Positions 15,971 to 25,734 of a stretch of 64,000 bases of DNA are shown one piece after another; position 1 is the first letter of the stretch; each line of letters opens with the position of its first letter. This DNA is from Hymenobacter lucidus. GTDB taxonomy: Bacteria > Bacteroidota > Bacteroidia > Cytophagales > Hymenobacteraceae. The stretch spans positions 62,001 through 126,000 of the forward strand of contig NZ_JAJADR010000006.1 of the NCBI RefSeq assembly GCF_020447265.1, given 5' to 3'. The notes beneath the pieces are model-generated. The model did not search any database. It was not told the DNA's origin and worked only from the letters and a program-made list of their open reading frames with translations. The position numbers and the translations under genes were made by a program.

Positions 15971-16825
15971 TTAGAGCGTCTTTTTGACTTTGTGGTGGAG
16001 CTGCTTGAGCATTTTGCGGTTGAGCTGAATCAGCATCGCGCGGCAGCGGCGGCTCATTTCCAGCTCCTCGCTGGTAACGGGCGTAAGCTGGGCCGCTTCC
16101 TGCAGCACGTTGCTGGCGCGGGTGCGCTGGCCCTGGTTGAGGTGCACGCGGGCTAGGTCATAGCAGTACTGAATTTTTTTGGGCTCCAGCTCGTGGGCTT
16201 TTACCAGCGCCTCAATAGCCTTGGGTGTGCTGGCGCTGCCGGGCATGCCGCCCAGAAAAAGCTGGCTATAGACTTTTTCCAGCACGTTGTAGTGGTCGAC
16301 GCGGTAGTGCCAGCGGCCCAGCAGCTGCCAGGCATCGGCCCACTTGGGCGCCTTTTCTACGGCCTTGAACACATAGGGCTTCATTTCCTTGTAGGCCACC
16401 AGCCGCCCACGGTTGCTGAGCAGCGTGGCCTGGTTGACCAGCGCCAGGGCTTCGGCATAATTGGATTCCGCTCCTTCCGGTTTTACCACCAAAGCCCGAG
16501 TGGAATACAGGCGAGCGGCGGCGAAATAGGCAGCTTTCCGGGTTTCATCGGTGTAGCGGGTGCCGATGTGCACGCTCAGCACCGAGGCCTGCCAGAGGGC
16601 TTCGTAGTGGCCGGGGGCCTGGGCCAGCACCTGCTCGTACTTGGCCAGCGCCTCCGACTCCTTGTACTTCTGTTGCAGGGCCCGGGCCTCGGCCAGCAGT
16701 TGGCTGATGTCGGTGGCCAACACTAGGAGGCGGTTTTCGGCGCCCACGGGCCACCCCGCTCCTGCCAGCAGCAGGAGCAGCAGCAACAGCCACTTTTTAG
16801 CGCAGAAAATCGGAGAAACCGGCAT
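15971..16825 (-). CDS. Secreted TPR-like protein
   Basis: 284 residues with a signal peptide (KKWLLLLLLLLAGAGWPVGA). A TPR-like helical array follows (EALAKYEQVLAQAPGHYEALWQAS; KWADAWQLLGRWHYRVDHY). The central pattern recalls the RMD/regulator-of-microtubule-dynamics TPR family found in many Bacteroidota; only the architecture, not the function, transfers. A basic C-terminal helix ends the protein. It sits between parC and a TPR lipoprotein. Confidence 0.75.
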   Translation of the reverse strand: MPVSPIFCAKKWLLLLLLLLAGAGWPVGAENRLLVLATDISQLLAEARALQQKYKESEALAKYEQVLAQAPGHYEALWQASVLSVHIGTRYTDETRKAAYFAAARLYSTRALVVKPEGAESNYAEALALVNQATLLSNRGRLVAYKEMKPYVFKAVEKAPKWADAWQLLGRWHYRVDHYNVLEKVYSQLFLGGMPGSASTPKAIEALVKAHELEPKKIQYCYDLARVHLNQGQRTRASNVLQEAAQLTPVTSEELEMSRRCRAMLIQLNRKMLKQLHHKVKKTL

Positions 16826-16895
16826 TAACAGAGAAAAGCCAAATCCGGCCAGCCCGGACTTGCGCTGGCGAAGGTGGCCTTGTTTGGCAAGAACA

Positions 16896-16928
16896 CAAAA
16901 AAGTACCCCAGCTTCTCAACCGGGGTAC
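16896..16928 (-). terminator. parC terminator
   Basis: GTACCCC / GGGGTAC stem with a 12-base loop, followed on the minus strand by U7. It begins eight bases past the parC stop. Confidence 0.75.
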
Positions 16929-16935
16929 ATTACTT

Positions 16936-19917
16936 TTAGAACAACCCGAGCTGGGCTTTCGGTCGGCGCAGAATGGCCTGGGCCCGCTCCACGTCTTCAT
17001 CCGTCACCTCCACCGGGCCCGTTATATCGGGCAGCGGGCCGGTGCCTTCGGGCGCGGCCGCCGCGGGGCGCGGAATGGTGGCCGGGCCCTTCTTCTTGGC
17101 TACCTGCCGGCGCTCCGGCTCGGGGCCTTCGTCGGTGAGCAGGGCCACGGAGTGGATTTTGAAGTAGTTGAGCTTGTTGCCCATGGCCTTCCAGCCCTTC
17201 ACGTCGATAAACTCGTGGAGCAGCAGCTTTTCGGTTTCCTTGTCGGCCTTTTTGTCGCGCTGCAGCTTGATTTCCACCTGGGGCTCGGCAAAGGCCGTGG
17301 CGGCCAGCAGCTTCGAGCCCTTGGTTTCGGAAATGAAGATAAAGCGCTTCTCCAGGGTGCTCGTCTCGATTTTGAAACGCTTCACGTAGTGAATCTTCGT
17401 GTCACCGTCCATGTACACGGCGCTGAGTACGGTGTCGGGCTCCAGCTTGCGCAGCAGCACAATGTTGGGCACGTCGAAGTGCAGCGAAGGGTCAGGCGCC
17501 TTCATTTCGTACGAGCCATCTTTGTACACCACCAGCACCGTATTGTCGGTGTCGAAGGTACCCAGGTAGCGGCCGTGGCCAGCGGTGTTGAGGCGGCCCA
17601 CCACGCTGTCGAAAAAGACCTCCCGGCCGCCCAGCGTGGAGTCGCCGAGGCTTTTCTGCGTAATTTTCTTGATGGGCTGCTTAGTCACGATGTTGCCCAT
17701 CGAGCCCTTGCCCTTGATGGCCAACTCGGCAAAGTCGAAGTCGAACTGCTTGACGCGGGCCGGAGCCTTGTCGGTGAGCTGCACGCCCACCAGCTCCGAC
17801 TCGGAGTTGGGGTTGGCCGTCAGATACAGCACTTTCGAGTTTTTGCCGCCCTTGGTCAGGTCGTACACTTTGTCGCGGGTGATGCCCGTGACCAGGAAGC
17901 GCTTGGCGTAGGCCACGCCCGAGGGCCCGTCCTGGTACACCATGTTGTACACCAGCCGGTCGTCGTTCTTGTTGTAGACGCCCACGTGCAGAATGTCCTT
18001 GCCGACGAAGGTTTTCTCGGCAATCTTGAACACGGTGAACGTCCCGTCGCGGCGGATGGCAATGATGTCGTCCAGGTCGGAACAGTCGCAGATGGTGACG
18101 GCGCTTTCGTCTTTTTTGAGGCCGTAGCCCACGAAACCGTCGGCGTAGTTGACGTAGAGCTTCTGGTTGGCCACGGCCACTTTCTGGGCCGTTACCACGT
18201 CGAAGGTGCGCAGCTGGGTTTTCCGCTCCCGCCCGGCGCCGTACTTTTTCAGCAGGTTTTCGAAGTAGGCAATGGCGTAGCGGGTGATGTTGGCCAAGTT
18301 GTCGGCCACCTCAGCCAGCTCGGCTTCGAGCCGCTGGATGTACTCGTCGGCCTTGAAGCCGTCGAACTTGCTGATGCGCTTGATGCGGATTTCGGTCAGA
18401 CGCGTCAGGTCGTCCTCGGTGATGGGGCGGCGCAGCACCAGGCGCTGGTCGTCGGCCTTGGCCCGGGAGCCTTTCACGCGCACAAATTTGCTCAGGCCCT
18501 TCTCGATGGTTTCGAGAATATCGGCCCAGGTTTCGCACTCCTCGATTTTGCGGTAGATGCGGTTTTCGATGAAAATCTTCTCCAGCGAGGCATTATGCCA
18601 CTTTTCCCAGAGCTCATCCTGCCGGATTTCTAGCTCACGTTCCAGCAGCCGTACCGTTTTCTGGGTGCTCAGCCGCAACATGTCCTCCACGCCCACGAAG
18701 CGGGGCTTGTCCTCGATGATGACGCAGGTATTGGGCGAAATCGAAATTTCGCAATCCGTAAAGGCGTACAGCGCGTCCATCGTCAGGTCGGGACTCACGC
18801 CGGCGGGCAGGTGCACCTGGATTTCGACGTTGGCGGCCGTGTTGTCGACCACCTTGCGGATCTTGATTTTGTTGGCTTCCGAGGCCTTCACGATGCTTTC
18901 CATCAGCGCCGTGGTGGTGGTGCCGTAGGGAATGTCGCGGATGACGAGCATGGTCTTATCGGCCTTCTCGATGGTAGCCCGCACCCGGATTTTAGCCCCG
19001 CGCAACCCGCCGTTATAGTTGGTAATGTCGCAGAGGCCGCCGGTGGGAAAGTCGGGAAACAGCTGAATTTCCCGGCCCCGCAGCACGTCGATAGAGGCCT
19101 TGCACAGCTCCCGGAAGTTGTGGGGCATGATCTTGGTGCTCAGGCCGACGGCAATGCCTTCCACGCCCTGGGCCAGCAGCAAGGGGAACTTGACGGGCAG
19201 CGTAGTAGGCTCCCGCTTGCGGCCGTCGTAGCTCATCTGCCAGTCGGTGATGTCGGGATTGAACACCACTTCGAGGGCAAACTTGGTGAGGCGGGCCTCA
19301 ATATAACGCGGCGCGGCCGCCCCGTCGCCGGTGCGGATGTCGCCCCAGTTGCCCTGGGTTTCGATTAGCAGATCCTTCTGACCCAGGTTCACCATAGCGT
19401 CGCCAATGGAGGCGTCGCCGTGGGGATGGTACTGCATGGTCTGGCCGATGACGTTGGCGACCTTGTTGAAGCGGCCGTCGTCCATTTCCTTCATGGCGTG
19501 CAGAATGCGGCGCTGCACGGGCTTGAGGCCGTCTTCGATGGCGGGCACGGCCCGCTCCAGAATCACGTAGGAAGCATAATCCAGAAACCAGTTCTGGTAC
19601 ATGCCGGCCACGGTGGCCACGTCGTGAATGGTTTCGCCGGGGGCAAACTTGGGCTCCTCCTCGGTTTCCTCCGTCACGGGCGTCGATTCAGTTACGGCCT
19701 GCACGTCGTCCGACGATTCGGAGAGCAGCAGCTCGCCAGCTTCGCTCACGACCGACTCGGCCGTTTCGTCTTCGTCGCTCGCAGTAGCAGCCGGACCAGC
19801 CGCCGGGCCGGGCGTGGCACCGAACTCAATGGAGTCGCCGGCGCCGAACAGGTTGGGCTGCTCTTCCGGATTCAGATCGTGGGAATTTTTCTCTTCTGAC
19901 ACAGTGGGGTGTGGCAT
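16936..19917 (-). CDS. parC: Type IIA topoisomerase subunit A (ParC/GyrA-like)
   Basis: Breakage-reunion subunit that decatenates or relaxes DNA together with the ParE-like subunit at 22196-24136. The catalytic tyrosine is Tyr205 in AAAPRYIEARL. The QRRILHAM and YHPHGDASIGDAM blocks of the QRDR region lie upstream. A beta-pinwheel-like C-terminal domain follows. It is 993 residues, with a family-atypical N-terminal extension of about 90 residues rich in Asp/Glu/Ser. Assigned to topoisomerase IV rather than gyrase because of the companion ParE-like gene nearby and the absence of a clear GyrA box. Confidence 0.9.
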   Translation of the reverse strand: MPHPTVSEEKNSHDLNPEEQPNLFGAGDSIEFGATPGPAAGPAATASDEDETAESVVSEAGELLLSESSDDVQAVTESTPVTEETEEEPKFAPGETIHDVATVAGMYQNWFLDYASYVILERAVPAIEDGLKPVQRRILHAMKEMDDGRFNKVANVIGQTMQYHPHGDASIGDAMVNLGQKDLLIETQGNWGDIRTGDGAAAPRYIEARLTKFALEVVFNPDITDWQMSYDGRKREPTTLPVKFPLLLAQGVEGIAVGLSTKIMPHNFRELCKASIDVLRGREIQLFPDFPTGGLCDITNYNGGLRGAKIRVRATIEKADKTMLVIRDIPYGTTTTALMESIVKASEANKIKIRKVVDNTAANVEIQVHLPAGVSPDLTMDALYAFTDCEISISPNTCVIIEDKPRFVGVEDMLRLSTQKTVRLLERELEIRQDELWEKWHNASLEKIFIENRIYRKIEECETWADILETIEKGLSKFVRVKGSRAKADDQRLVLRRPITEDDLTRLTEIRIKRISKFDGFKADEYIQRLEAELAEVADNLANITRYAIAYFENLLKKYGAGRERKTQLRTFDVVTAQKVAVANQKLYVNYADGFVGYGLKKDESAVTICDCSDLDDIIAIRRDGTFTVFKIAEKTFVGKDILHVGVYNKNDDRLVYNMVYQDGPSGVAYAKRFLVTGITRDKVYDLTKGGKNSKVLYLTANPNSESELVGVQLTDKAPARVKQFDFDFAELAIKGKGSMGNIVTKQPIKKITQKSLGDSTLGGREVFFDSVVGRLNTAGHGRYLGTFDTDNTVLVVYKDGSYEMKAPDPSLHFDVPNIVLLRKLEPDTVLSAVYMDGDTKIHYVKRFKIETSTLEKRFIFISETKGSKLLAATAFAEPQVEIKLQRDKKADKETEKLLLHEFIDVKGWKAMGNKLNYFKIHSVALLTDEGPEPERRQVAKKKGPATIPRPAAAAPEGTGPLPDITGPVEVTDEDVERAQAILRRPKAQLGLF

Positions 19918-20335
19918 TGGCCACGGTTAATGTTCTTGTACCACTCTCCCAGCCTCGCGGCCGGAAGGATTTTCACGCAACAAACCGGCCCGGGAAGGGC
20001 ACGGGCAACAACATGTAGGAGTCAACTCATGGGCGCAGAGTAAAAGCTACAAAGAAAACCAACGGGACGGGGCCATAGCAGCCCGCAACCCCGGAATATC
20101 AAAAGTACCGTTAGCTGCGCAGAACGCAATATTTGTAATGCGGACCACGGGCATAAAGTTCCTAATTATATTAGCCAAAGCCAAGCTTCCGGCTAAGTTT
20201 CCCGCCTTCTAAATCCGGCTTTATAGACACCTGACGCCTGATATACCCCGGCCCAGCCACCCAAATTAATTAGCATCAACATTCCTACTGCCTGCCGCTT
20301 CCCAGTCCAGCTTCCCAGCTCCGCCCGTTGGCAAG
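19918..20335. other. Gap upstream of parC
   Basis: About 418 bases with no convincing ORF or repeat. It presumably holds the parC promoter: on the minus strand TAGCTTTT near 20043-20056 is a weak -7 candidate. Confidence 0.4.
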
Positions 20336-20527
20336 CTAGTCGCCCCAATAGTCGAGAGCGGCCAGGATGCAGAACACCACCACGAAAACAACGACCGATG
20401 CCCCCGCCGCCAGTACCATGCCCAGGCGGGGAAAGAAGCCCCCGGTATGACTGTCGCGCACATACTTTATCCAGTAGAGCAGCCCCAGGGCCAACGGCAG
20501 AAGCAGCCAATAAGGAGAAAAAGACAT
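20336..20527 (-). CDS. Small two-TM membrane protein
   Basis: 63 residues starting MSFSPYWLLLPLALG. Two hydrophobic segments (about 6-20 and 38-58) are separated by a basic loop, IKYVRDSHTGGFFPR. The family was not recognised. The start at 20527 puts the first TM right after the N-terminus. It sits upstream of parC, with about 420 bases between. Confidence 0.6.
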   Translation of the reverse strand: MSFSPYWLLLPLALGLLYWIKYVRDSHTGGFFPRLGMVLAAGASVVVFVVVFCILAALDYWGD

Positions 20528-20728
20528 GGAGGATTGAGTAAGCACTGCTTATAATTCGTTGCCGTTACGGCAAGTCAAAATAGGGCGAGGATATCATCCG
20601 GCCTAGGCCGCCAAGGGAGCCCCGCCGGAGCCGGGGTTCAGGATAGCGAATTCCAAATAAATACCGAACATTGAACGGCCGCCGGCGCTTTATTGCCGGC
20701 CAGTATTTCATCCTCCGACTCTTTTTCT

Positions 20729-21646
20729 ATGCTCGACTTAGTTATCAATGCCCGGCAGGCGGCCATCAGCGCCGGTTTCGACGTGAAGCGTATCCTGCCC
20801 TTCCGGGAGCGGCGCATGGTGGGGCCCTTTATCTTCATGGACCACGCCGGCCCCGTATCGGTGCCCGCCGCCCAGCTCCAGAGTCTCGACGTGCTGCCCC
20901 ACCCCCACATCGGCCTGAGCACGGTGAGCTACCTGTTTGGCGGCCAGGTAACGCACCGCGACAGTCTGGGCGTGGAGCAGATCATCCGGCCCGGTGAGGT
21001 GAACTGGATGACGGCCGGCAGCGGCATTGCCCACTCCGAGCGGTTTGAGGACCCGGCCACGCTGGCCGGCGGGCAGCTGGAAATGATTCAGACCTGGGTG
21101 GCCCTGCCCGAGGCCGACGAGGAAACGGCCCCCAGCTTTACCAACTACCAGCCCCACGAGCTGCCCATCTTTACCGAGCCCGGCGTGTGGATGCGCCTGA
21201 TTGCGGGCGACGCCTACGGGCTGCGCAACGGCGTGCAAACCCATTCGCCGCTGTTTTACCTGCACGTGGTGCTGCAGCCCGGCACCCGCTTCGGGCTGCC
21301 CCTGGGCCATCAGGAGCGCGGGGCCTACGTAGCCAAGGGTCAGGTGGAGGTAGCCGGCCATTTTTACTCGGCTGGGCAGCTGCTGGTATTCACGCCCGGC
21401 CAGGATCCGGTCATCACGGCCCGCGAAGCATCCACGCTCATGCTGCTGGGCGGCGAGCAGCTGGGCCCGCGCTTTATCTGGTGGAACTTCGTGTCGTCGC
21501 GCAAGGAGCGCATCGAGCAGGCCAAGGCCGACTGGGCTGCCGGCCGCATTGCCCTGCCCCCCACCGACAACCACGAATTCATTCCCCTGCCTCAGGATAA
21601 GTCGCGCCCGGCCTCCTCGGGGGCCGCGCCCGAGCCCCTCTCGTAG
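20729..21646 (+). CDS. Pirin family protein
   Basis: Bicupin iron-binding protein of 305 residues. The N-terminal cupin has VGPFIFMDHAGP, HPHIGLSTVSYLFGG and HRDSLG, plus GEVNWMTAGSGIAHSE, which together carry the three His and one Glu metal ligands. The C-terminal pirin domain follows. Pirins have been linked to quercetin dioxygenase activity and redox-dependent regulation; the substrate here is unknown. The start at 20729 (MLDLVINARQAAISAG) is preferred to the longer frame from 20693. It is a single gene ending at a terminator. Confidence 0.92.
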   Translation: MLDLVINARQAAISAGFDVKRILPFRERRMVGPFIFMDHAGPVSVPAAQLQSLDVLPHPHIGLSTVSYLFGGQVTHRDSLGVEQIIRPGEVNWMTAGSGIAHSERFEDPATLAGGQLEMIQTWVALPEADEETAPSFTNYQPHELPIFTEPGVWMRLIAGDAYGLRNGVQTHSPLFYLHVVLQPGTRFGLPLGHQERGAYVAKGQVEVAGHFYSAGQLLVFTPGQDPVITAREASTLMLLGGEQLGPRFIWWNFVSSRKERIEQAKADWAAGRIALPPTDNHEFIPLPQDKSRPASSGAAPEPLS

Positions 21647-21665
21647 CCCGGTTTTCTACAAGCGC

Positions 21666-21700
21666 AAAGGCCACTCCCGATGGTTCGGGAGTGGCCTTTA
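21666..21700. terminator. Pirin terminator
   Basis: AAAGGCCACTCCCGA / TCGGGAGTGGCCTTT with a TGGT loop. It serves the plus strand and can also end the small convergent minus ORF at 21723. Confidence 0.85.
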
Positions 21701-21722
21701 TGGTTTCTGGGGCTTCGTGCGC

Positions 21723-21911
21723 TTATTGGGTGCCGAGCAGCGTCATCGTCGGGGCGGCGTCGGGGCTTTTGGCCCGGCGGCTCACCACCAGCAGGCTGAT
21801 CAGGGCCAGCAGCAACAGCCAGCCCATAGCCCGCTGCCGCCAGGGCGACGAATTGTTTTGGCCGGTCGGGCCAGAAGTGCCCGCCGAATAAGATTGTAGT
21901 GATGATGCCAT
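21723..21911 (-). CDS. Small single-TM protein
   Basis: 62 residues starting MASSLQSYSAG. A hydrophilic Ser/Gly/Asn-rich N-terminus precedes one TM segment (AMGWLLLLALISLLVV) and a stop-transfer RRAK. The product is not recognised. It ends just before a bidirectional terminator, which supports it being transcribed. A frame extending to 22052 exists but crosses a hairpin. Confidence 0.45.
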   Translation of the reverse strand: MASSLQSYSAGTSGPTGQNNSSPWRQRAMGWLLLLALISLLVVSRRAKSPDAAPTMTLLGTQ

Positions 21912-22006
21912 AGATGTGGAGATGGAAGGAGCGGAAAAATACCTGTACGGATTACTACAAATAAAGTGGTAAACCACATACGGCGGTATCACATATTGAT
22001 GTGCCC

Positions 22007-22048
22007 CGCCATATTGTGGGCAGTAAAAAACCGCACTGCCCACGGCGG
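22007..22048. repeat. Inverted repeat between small TM gene and parE
   Basis: CCGCC (22007-22011) and GTGGGCAGT (22016-22024) pair with ACTGCCCAC and GGCGG (22035-22048), with a bulge in the left arm and a 10-base A-rich loop. Role unclear. Confidence 0.45.
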
Positions 22049-22136
22049 CCACTCGGCCACCTATGAAATAGTCGGCGCCATCGGCAAGGCAGCTTCACTG
22101 CCGGTGCTTGCCGGCCGCAGCTTGGTTGCCGCGGGC

Positions 22137-22174
22137 AAAAACGCCCCACCCGGCGTAGGCCGAATGGGGCGTTT
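22137..22174 (-). terminator. parE terminator
   Basis: AAACGCCCCA / TGGGGCGTTT stem with a 16-base loop and a U-run on the minus strand, about 20 bases past the parE stop. Confidence 0.8.
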
Positions 22175-22195
22175 CAACTTTGGCACTGTACGCGG

Positions 22196-24136
22196 CTACG
22201 CGAAGGCCATATCCTCCTCGGCCACTTCGCTCACGGGCAGCACGTCGGAGGTTATCAGGTCTTTCTCCTGGCGCAGGTTGTCGATGATGAATTCCTGGCG
22301 GGCGGGCGTGTTTTTGCCCATGTAATACGTCAGCACCTGCTGGATGCTACGGTCGGACTGCAGAATCACGGGCTCGAGCTTGATGTTGTCGCCGATAAAC
22401 TTGCCGAACTCGTCGGGGCTGATTTCGCCCAGGCCCTTGAAGCGCGTCACTTCGGGGTTGCGGCCCAGCTGGTGCATGGCATTCTGCTTTTCCTGCTCGT
22501 TGTAGCAGTAGATGGTCGTTTTCTTGTTGCGCACCCGGAACAGGGGCGTTTCCAGAATGAAGACGTGGCCGTTGCGCACCAAATCGGGGAAGAACTGCAA
22601 AAAGAAAGTGAGCAGCAGCAGGCGGATGTGCATGCCGTCGACGTCGGCATCGGTGGCAATAACGACGCGGTTGTAGCGCAGGTTCTCGATGCCTTCCTCG
22701 ATGTTGAGGGCGTGCTGAAGCAGGTTCAGCTCCTCATTCTCGTACACGATTTTCTTTTTCAGCCCGAAGCAGTTCAGGGGCTTGCCGCGCAAACTGAAGA
22801 CGGCTTCGGTTTCCACGTTACGGCTCTTGGTGATGGAGCCCGAGGCCGAGTCGCCCTCCGTAATGAAGAGAGTGGTCAGGGCTTCGGTTTCCTGCTTGCC
22901 TTCGCCGAGGTGGAAGCGGCAGTCGCGCAGCTTGCGGTTGTGCAGGTTGGCTTTCTTGGCGCGCTGGTTGGCCAGCTTTTTCACCCCGGCCATGTCCTTG
23001 CGCTCCCGCTCGTTTTGCTCGATGCGCTTTTTGAGGGCTTCGGCCACGGCCGGGTTCTGGTGCAGGTAGTTGTCGAGGTGCTCCTTGATGAAGTCCAGGA
23101 CAAAGCCGCGCACCGTGGGCCCATCCTCGCCCATGTTGATGGAGCCGAGCTTGGTTTTGGTCTGGCTTTCGAACACGGGCTCCTGCACGCGCACCGAAAT
23201 GGCGGCAATAATGGAGCCGCGAATATCGGCCGCGTCGTACTCCTTGTTCTTGTTGGCCTTGGCGTAGTACTCGCGCACGGTTTTCACCACGGCCTCGCGG
23301 AAGGCGGCCAGGTGGGTACCGCCCTGGGTGGTGTACTGCCCGTTGACGAACGAGTAGTATTCCTCGCCGTAGTCGTTGCCGTGGGTGAGGGCCAGCTCGA
23401 TATCGGGGCCCTTGAGGTGGATGATGGGGTAGCGCAGGCTCTCGGGGTCGGCCTTGCGGGAGAGCAAGTCGAGCAGGCCGTTTTCGGAGTAGTACTTCTG
23501 CCCGTTGAAGTTGATGGTGAGCCCCGCGTTCAGGTAGACGTAGTTCCAGATCTGGTTTTCCAGGTATTCCGGAATGAAGCGGTAGTTCTTGAAGATGGTA
23601 TCGTCGGGCTGAAATACCATCAGCGTGCCGTTGCGCTGGCTGGTTTTCTGGGGCTTGGGGTCCTGCACGAGCTTGCCTTGGCTGAACTCGGCGGCCTTCA
23701 TCTGGCCCTCGCGCACGCTCTGCACCAGAAAGTAATTGCTGAGGGCGTTAACTGCTTTGGTGCCGACCCCGTTTAAACCCACAGACTTCTGGAAGACCTT
23801 CGAGTCGTATTTGCCGCCCGTATTGATTTTACTGACCACATCCACCACCTTGCCCAGCGGAATTCCCCGGCCGTAGTCGCGCACCTGCACGCGCTGGTCG
23901 GATATTTTGATGTCGATGGTGCGGCCGTGGCCCATCACGTGCTCGTCGATGGAGTTATCAATAACTTCCTTTACCAACACGTAGATACCATCGTCGTAAG
24001 CAGAACCGTCGCCGAGCTTGCCGATGTACATACCGGGCCGCAGCCGGATATGCTCGCGCCAGTCGAGGGAACGGATGCTGTCTTCGGTGTAGCCGTGGTC
24101 GGGAGTAGCAGCGATGGAGAGTTCTTCGTCAGCCAT
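22196..24136 (-). CDS. parE: Type IIA topoisomerase subunit B (ParE/GyrB-like)
   Basis: ATPase subunit that partners the ParC-like subunit. The GHKL ATPase has EVIDNSIDEHVMGHG, VRDYGRGIPLG and the ATP lid KSVGLNGVGTKAVNALS. The Toprim domain has FITEGDSASGS, and DADVDGMHIRLLLLTFF supplies the Mg ligands. Length is 646 residues. The start at 24136 (MADEELS) is chosen over a longer frame whose extra 33 residues are unlike the family. It is separated from parC by about 2.3 kb carrying the pirin gene and two small ORFs. Confidence 0.93.
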   Translation of the reverse strand: MADEELSIAATPDHGYTEDSIRSLDWREHIRLRPGMYIGKLGDGSAYDDGIYVLVKEVIDNSIDEHVMGHGRTIDIKISDQRVQVRDYGRGIPLGKVVDVVSKINTGGKYDSKVFQKSVGLNGVGTKAVNALSNYFLVQSVREGQMKAAEFSQGKLVQDPKPQKTSQRNGTLMVFQPDDTIFKNYRFIPEYLENQIWNYVYLNAGLTINFNGQKYYSENGLLDLLSRKADPESLRYPIIHLKGPDIELALTHGNDYGEEYYSFVNGQYTTQGGTHLAAFREAVVKTVREYYAKANKNKEYDAADIRGSIIAAISVRVQEPVFESQTKTKLGSINMGEDGPTVRGFVLDFIKEHLDNYLHQNPAVAEALKKRIEQNERERKDMAGVKKLANQRAKKANLHNRKLRDCRFHLGEGKQETEALTTLFITEGDSASGSITKSRNVETEAVFSLRGKPLNCFGLKKKIVYENEELNLLQHALNIEEGIENLRYNRVVIATDADVDGMHIRLLLLTFFLQFFPDLVRNGHVFILETPLFRVRNKKTTIYCYNEQEKQNAMHQLGRNPEVTRFKGLGEISPDEFGKFIGDNIKLEPVILQSDRSIQQVLTYYMGKNTPARQEFIIDNLRQEKDLITSDVLPVSEVAEEDMAFA

Positions 24137-24332
24137 TGGGTTATGCGGAATTCTAATTTGAGGTAAAATAACGCAGAAAATTGAGGTTTTCCACGTATTG
24201 TTTTCGCTACTCAAGTTAGCAAAATCGTTTTTCACAACCTAGAAACCGTCCGCAAGGTTCACTCGAAATTTTCCCACCAAGCAAAATAACGCCCTTTTCT
24301 CCTCTCTCCAGCCTTCCAATCTAATTAGCAAT

Positions 24333-25523
24333 ATGCTCCCTCCCGTTACCCAACACCATTTGCCTCCTTCCGGCCACAAACCCCAGCCCGAGGTCAAGCA
24401 GCGCCCCATCGTCGAGTTCACCTTTATGCTCCTGGCGGGCGTGCTGCTGGTGTACTCCCTCAAAGTGCTCGACGACGTGCTGCTGCCGCTGGCCTTCGCG
24501 GCCGTGTTTACGCTGCTGCTGCTGCCCATCTGCCGCTGGTTGGAGGCCAAAGGCCTGGGCCGCGTGTGGGCCATCATTCTGTGCCTGCTGCTGCTGATCG
24601 TATTTTTTGCCGGTATTATTCTGGCCTTCGGCTCCCAGCTTACGCAGTTCAAGGACGAGCTACCGAAGCTGCAGACCAAGACGATGGAGTTCTTCAACTC
24701 GGCCCAGGAATGGGCTCACCAGCGCTTCGGTTACAAGCCCATGAGCATCGAGGAAGTGAAGGATTCGACGGTAAAGGCCCTCAAAAAGTCGGGTGGCACC
24801 TACCTGGGCACTACCCTGAACACCACGACTTCGGCCCTGAGCAACGTGGCCCAGGTGCTGATTTACATTTTCTGCTTGCTGCTCTACCGCGACCATCTGC
24901 GCCAGTTCATGTTCCGCTTCGTGGCCCCGGACAAGCGCACGGCCGTGCTGCACACCGTGGACAGCATCCAGACCGTGGTGCAGGCCTATATTTCGGGCTT
25001 GTTCAAGGTTATCGTCATCGTGGCTATTCTCAACGGTATCGGGCTGGTGGCGCTGGGCGTGAAATTTGCCATCTTCTTCGCCATTTTCGCCTCGGTGCTG
25101 GCCGTTATTCCCTACATCGGCATCATGATTGGGGCCACGCTGCCGGCCCTTATTACGCTGGTCGAAACCGGCTCCCCGCTGCAGGCCCTGGGCGTTATCG
25201 GCGTGTTTGTGTTCGTGCAGTTTCTGGAAGGCAACTTCATTACGCCCATGATTACGGGCTCCCAGGTGAGCATCAACCCGCTGGCCGCCATCCTGGCCCT
25301 GATTCTGGGCAACGAGCTGTGGGGCACGCCGGGCATGATTCTGAGCATTCCGATTATGGCCGTCATCAAGGTGGTACTCGATGCCAGCAAAACCACCGAG
25401 CCCTGGGGTTTCCTGCTCGGCGACACGGCCGAGGGCGAAGACTCCACCAAGCCCGGGGCACCCAACAAGGAGCCCACGTGGTGGGACCGGCTGCTGGGCC
25501 GCAAAGCCAAGCCCGCTAACTAA
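24333..25523 (+). CDS. AI-2E family transporter (YdjX/PerM-like)
   Basis: Polytopic inner-membrane protein of 396 residues in the AI-2 exporter/PerM family, proposed to export small solutes. The N-terminal TM pairs start at VEFTFMLLAGVLLVYSLKVL. A central soluble-helix region (FNSAQEWAHQRFG) is followed by further TMs with family blocks YISGLFKVIVIVAILNGIGL and IPYIGIMIGATLPAL. The C-terminus GSQVSINPLAAILALILGNELWG is characteristic. The substrate is unknown. It is divergent from parE. Confidence 0.9.
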   Translation: MLPPVTQHHLPPSGHKPQPEVKQRPIVEFTFMLLAGVLLVYSLKVLDDVLLPLAFAAVFTLLLLPICRWLEAKGLGRVWAIILCLLLLIVFFAGIILAFGSQLTQFKDELPKLQTKTMEFFNSAQEWAHQRFGYKPMSIEEVKDSTVKALKKSGGTYLGTTLNTTTSALSNVAQVLIYIFCLLLYRDHLRQFMFRFVAPDKRTAVLHTVDSIQTVVQAYISGLFKVIVIVAILNGIGLVALGVKFAIFFAIFASVLAVIPYIGIMIGATLPALITLVETGSPLQALGVIGVFVFVQFLEGNFITPMITGSQVSINPLAAILALILGNELWGTPGMILSIPIMAVIKVVLDASKTTEPWGFLLGDTAEGEDSTKPGAPNKEPTWWDRLLGRKAKPAN

Positions 25524-25551
25524 CTACTGCCGCCGTTTCGGCCTTTTCTTC

Positions 25552-25588
25552 GCCCCTGCCCGCACCCGCCGGCAGGGGCTTTTTTGGC
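25552..25588 (+). terminator. Terminator of the AI-2E transporter
   Basis: GCCCCTGCC / GGCAGGGGC stem followed by T6. Confidence 0.85.
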
Positions 25589-25734
25589 CCCAACATTCTG
25601 CTTACTACATATATAAACAAAATTTTATAGCGCCTCTTTGGCAACCCTACTGTCCAGCCGGGGGTATAAAAGCCAGGTCAGCCTACTGCGCTGGCCTTCT
25701 GAACTCTTACTTCCACCTAAACCTTTCTTGTCCT

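Noticed and set aside
22472..23776. 434-residue plus-strand frame opposite parE
   Set aside because: Antisense shadow; the minus strand encodes clear GHKL and Toprim motifs.
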